Below are positions 62,801-64,000 of a DNA stretch of 64,000 nucleotides, piece after piece. Below the pieces are notes generated by a model. The model was not told the origin of the DNA. It saw only the letters and a program-made list of their open reading frames with translations, and searched no databases. This DNA is from Crocinitomicaceae bacterium (GTDB lineage Bacteria; Bacteroidota; Bacteroidia; Flavobacteriales_G; Salibacteraceae). The position numbers and the translations under genes are program-made. How positions within the stretch are numbered: the stretch's first letter is position 1; every line of letters starts with the position of its first letter. Location of the stretch: NCBI GenBank assembly GCA_002713215.1, contig PAVO01000023.1, positions 1 to 64,000 on the forward strand, read 5' to 3'.

Positions 62801-63157
62801 GGTTGTAAGATCTTCGAGCCCAATGTTACTCTGTTCGTATTCGTTCTGTTTGTTATAGACAATGAAGTTAATGGGGTTGCGGGAAGAATAGCCTATTCTC
62901 TTTTCTACATCGTTTATTATTTTTTTGGCATTCCTGGCTGTAAACTCGGAGAGCTTTTCCCCTCCCGATGTCTGGTATATCGTGAAGTTATCGAATTTGT
63001 AAAAGGTCCAATAAAAGTCTTCGTGCTGTACCCGGTTTTTGCCAAATGGTTGATGCATTCCGGTATAAAACTGACCAAATCCATTGATGGAAAAAATCAA
63101 CAATCCAAGGAACACAAGTGTTCTATATCGGGGCTTTATGTTGATATTCAACCACAT
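59864..63157 (-). CDS. Large outer-membrane protein: peptidase-MA-like, TolB propeller and barrel domains
   Basis: A 1097-residue protein with a signal peptide (ending GFGQ, about residue 29). Residues 50-280 resemble a gluzincin (peptidase MA) fold with the YVPEWYTEGLQSYV signature near 190, but the preceding HExxH is replaced by SEMLIH, so catalysis is doubtful. A TolB-like propeller (about 300-590) shows LSAKFSPDGSKMILSA and DLDPEYLEGGTEVIFVSN. A Glu/Lys-rich linker (about 620-665) leads to a beta-barrel (about 730-1097) that ends in Phe like outer-membrane proteins. Function unknown. Confidence 0.85.
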   Translation of the reverse strand: MWLNINIKPRYRTLVFLGLLIFSINGFGQFYTGMHQPFGKNRVQHEDFYWTFYKFDNFTIYQTSGGEKLSEFTARNAKKIINDVEKRIGYSSRNPINFIVYNKQNEYEQSNIGLEDLTTGTGGVTQIASSNVFLYFEGDYNKFKTQIRAGVSEMLIHRMVFGDNWKEVIKNATLLYVPEWYTEGLQSYVTEPWSVTLDDRVKDGVMTDRFKKFNHLEQPDRTYASHALWNYIAEVYGPEMIPNVLYMTRVSRSIESGFLFVLGVGLKQLASDAWLHYRIKYELDGENMRFPDDKLLYSKTKKKREYYQIALSENGKHFAVASNKLGKYKVMLHDLDEKKKKKLIKGGLKMDRLPDHSYPLIDIREDNKVVAVFYEKKAEPKLILYDIEEKKKYEREVFRVDKVLSAKFSPDGSKMILSAMLRGQTDLWEYNLRGNTVKQLTNDMYDDLDPEYLEGGTEVIFVSNRPTDTLKTERGFLNDLAEKKDIFILNIAQKKLRRITETPYTNESSPARYQRGEYLYLSDRNGINNRWIARMDSAISHIDTVIHYRSITNTSPLTNYSRSIIEQQVNHSKDKSTDLIFQDNKYQVYQFGIKELEEASNMEMKSTSFKEEEDEKHEKEAKTEELSDKLVLEIREVENPQEEEVKDHNKVNINDYTFQGENRLSEEIVRSTGQFALVKKGSKSPKDSAYEATFQMPERRDYELNFTYTDITSTLDFNFANQLYQPFNGGPYTNPGMGLLMKVDMLDLFQDYKLQGGFRYGFSNSNIEFFLSLEDRSRRLDKRYTLRRQSFERSTNTSVSKVEIYKAEYGLSYPFTESIGLRGELSYRNDKTTTASISDQTLVEPDQFLSQAGLKLELVFDNTRKRGLNLYYGTRFKIFGERYQLTNNLSSDLNVVGIDLRHYQKISRDFIYAGRLAGSSSFGNRKLVYYLGSVDNWIILDPSKQRFNQQTPIATNQNYQFQALASPMRGFIQNARNGNSFIVINNEFRFPIFKYFSTLPQKSDILENFQIVAFSDIGTAWNGSSPFSDDNEFNTITVVDGPITVRLDNKRYPIIGSAGAGVRTKLLGYFFKLDLAWGVDDGIVQDPITHISMGFDF

Positions 63158-63189
63158 TCTAAAAGGGGCGTAAAAGTACGCATTAAATG

Positions 63190-63198
63190 TATTTTTGC
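63190..63198 (+). promoter_or_regulatory. Promoter -7 element for the MBL-fold gene
   Basis: TATTTTTGC, a perfect TAnnTTTGC continuing into CGCC, lies 50 nt before the ATG at 63249. Confidence 0.5.
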
Positions 63199-63248
63199 CG
63201 CCGTAGCGCTGAGCTCGTTTATTCTTTGGTAAAATCTTAACAGAAATT

Positions 63249-63893
63249 ATGGGAACTCGAATTAAAACTTTTGTTTTTGGACCCTTTATGGAAAATACGT
63301 CGGTGGTTTATGATGACACGAAAGAATGTGTGATTATTGACCCCGGATGTTTCGACGAGTATGAAAATGAAGAGCTTAAGAGCTTTATAGAAAATGAAGG
63401 ACTAACTCCGGTTATGCTTTTACAAACCCATACCCATCTCGATCATGTATTTGGGGTTCCTTTTGTAAGTAAAACCTGGGGCCTTATTCCACAGGTTCAT
63501 CCCCTGGATAAACGAGTATACGACAGCTTTGAAATGTCTTGTATGACTTTTGGAATTAAACCTAAATCTACCTTACCGGAACCACACTATGTATTGAAGG
63601 CTGGTGAGGACATAATTTTTGGAAACACCACGTTAAAGGTTCATCATATACCTGGCCACTGCCCGGGTCATGTAGTATTTGAATGCGAAGAAGAAAATTT
63701 TATTGTTTCGGGAGATGTTCTTTTCGAAAGAAGTATTGGTAGAACGGATTTACCGGGAGGAGACCACCAAACGCTTATTGATTCCATTAAAAACATCTTG
63801 TTTAAACTGGATTTAAATCGGGTGGTTTATTCGGGTCATGGACGTACTACGACACTTGGGGAGGAAAAATTGAATAATCCGTTTTTGGTGTAG
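63249..63893 (+). CDS. MBL-fold metallo-hydrolase (glyoxalase II-like)
   Basis: A 214-residue cytosolic hydrolase. The metal motif THTHLDH (about residues 61-67), the His in HIPGHCPGHV (about 137-146), the bridging Asp in VSGDVLF (about 156-162) and the final His in YSGHGRTT are all in place. It resembles the short glyoxalase II-type MBL proteins that cleave thioesters; the substrate is not determined. Confidence 0.93.
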   Translation: MGTRIKTFVFGPFMENTSVVYDDTKECVIIDPGCFDEYENEELKSFIENEGLTPVMLLQTHTHLDHVFGVPFVSKTWGLIPQVHPLDKRVYDSFEMSCMTFGIKPKSTLPEPHYVLKAGEDIIFGNTTLKVHHIPGHCPGHVVFECEEENFIVSGDVLFERSIGRTDLPGGDHQTLIDSIKNILFKLDLNRVVYSGHGRTTTLGEEKLNNPFLV

Positions 63894-63935
63894 GACCCTG
63901 TTGATATTGGGTTTTTGATATCGAATATTCAACTA

Positions 63936-64000
63936 CTACCGCTGTATCAAAAACCGTCCCTTGGATTCATCAGATAAATCCTTACTAAACAACCGATAGA
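63936..64000 (-). CDS. Possible C-terminus of a further minus-strand gene
   Basis: On the minus strand the last 65 bases read as 21 codons ending in a TAG at 63936-63938, with a charged, soluble-looking C-terminus (SKDLSDESKGRFLIQR). A second frame is also open for 17 codons, so the reading frame is uncertain and no function can be given. Confidence 0.3.
   Translation of the reverse strand, partial: YRLFSKDLSDESKGRFLIQR

Noticed and set aside
62480-63232. A 250-codon open frame on the plus strand opposite the large outer-membrane gene
   Set aside because: It is antisense to a gene with signal peptide, domains and a proper C-terminus; its own translation shows no family pattern.

Overview
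The window reads as chromosomal DNA from a gliding, probably aerobic member of the Bacteroidota, most like the Flavobacteriales; genus is not claimed. The reasons are a gldH gliding lipoprotein, two secreted proteins ending in type IX secretion (T9SS) sorting domains, many small lipoproteins and outer-membrane barrels, and repeated TAnnTTTG(C) promoter elements instead of the proteobacterial -10 box. Several gene orders are also familiar from this group: gldH-ricT-holB, ftsX-DUF3098-uppP-truB, and coaX-OMP-TPR-lptC-(small membrane protein)-corC-ppiD. Genes are packed tightly, often with 1-14 nt overlaps, and nearly all look intact.

Layout. 1-290: the 5' part of a tRNA-Asn (minus strand), preceded by what looks like a decayed tRNA copy carrying a 20-bp palindromic repeat. 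288-2942: a PfkB-family kinase facing gatA and a 59-residue tatA. 3006-8803: ATP synthase operon (atpZ-like, a small membrane protein, then a, c, b, delta, alpha, gamma) with a very strong hairpin after subunit c; beta and epsilon are not in the window. 8881-14522: an outer-membrane barrel, gldH, ricT, holB, pgk and cvpA. 14615-17211: small unknown protein, lipoprotein, cyclophilin, ChaN-like protein. 17319-26361: a 1936-residue T9SS protein with a regular two-module repeat, an atypical SDR enzyme, and a T9SS M43 metalloprotease. 26492-32402: 3-hydroxyanthranilate dioxygenase, hemW, a sensor kinase, truB, uppP, DUF3098, ftsX. 32506-40337: leuS followed by bioF-bioD-bioA-ketosynthase-bioB. 40346-48800: PKD lipoprotein, ppiD, corC-like gene, lptC, TPR protein, OMP, coaX. 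48916-53241: tRNA-Phe, a ceramidase-like/YjdF-like membrane gene pair, an M3 peptidase, a tRNA 3'-end remnant, a palindromic repeat and tRNA-Val. 53270-63157: large ABCG-type transporter, cytochrome c/SCO/lipoprotein cluster, SPOR-like protein, half-size TSUP permease, and a 1097-residue outer-membrane protein. 63249-63893: MBL-fold hydrolase.

How the genes work together. Most are housekeeping: ATP synthesis, aminoacyl-tRNA supply, envelope assembly (uppP, lptC, ppiD, ftsX), cofactor synthesis (biotin, CoA, the late step of NAD from tryptophan) and copper/cytochrome handling. The accessory content is mainly secreted or surface proteins. I found no phage, insertion sequence, CRISPR array or recognisable defence island. 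The most interesting items are the 447-bp dimeric repeat of the giant T9SS protein, the ketosynthase inside the biotin operon, the ceramidase/YjdF pair between tRNA genes, the duplicated sensor domain of the histidine kinase, the post-atpE hairpin and the tRNA remnants with palindromic repeats.
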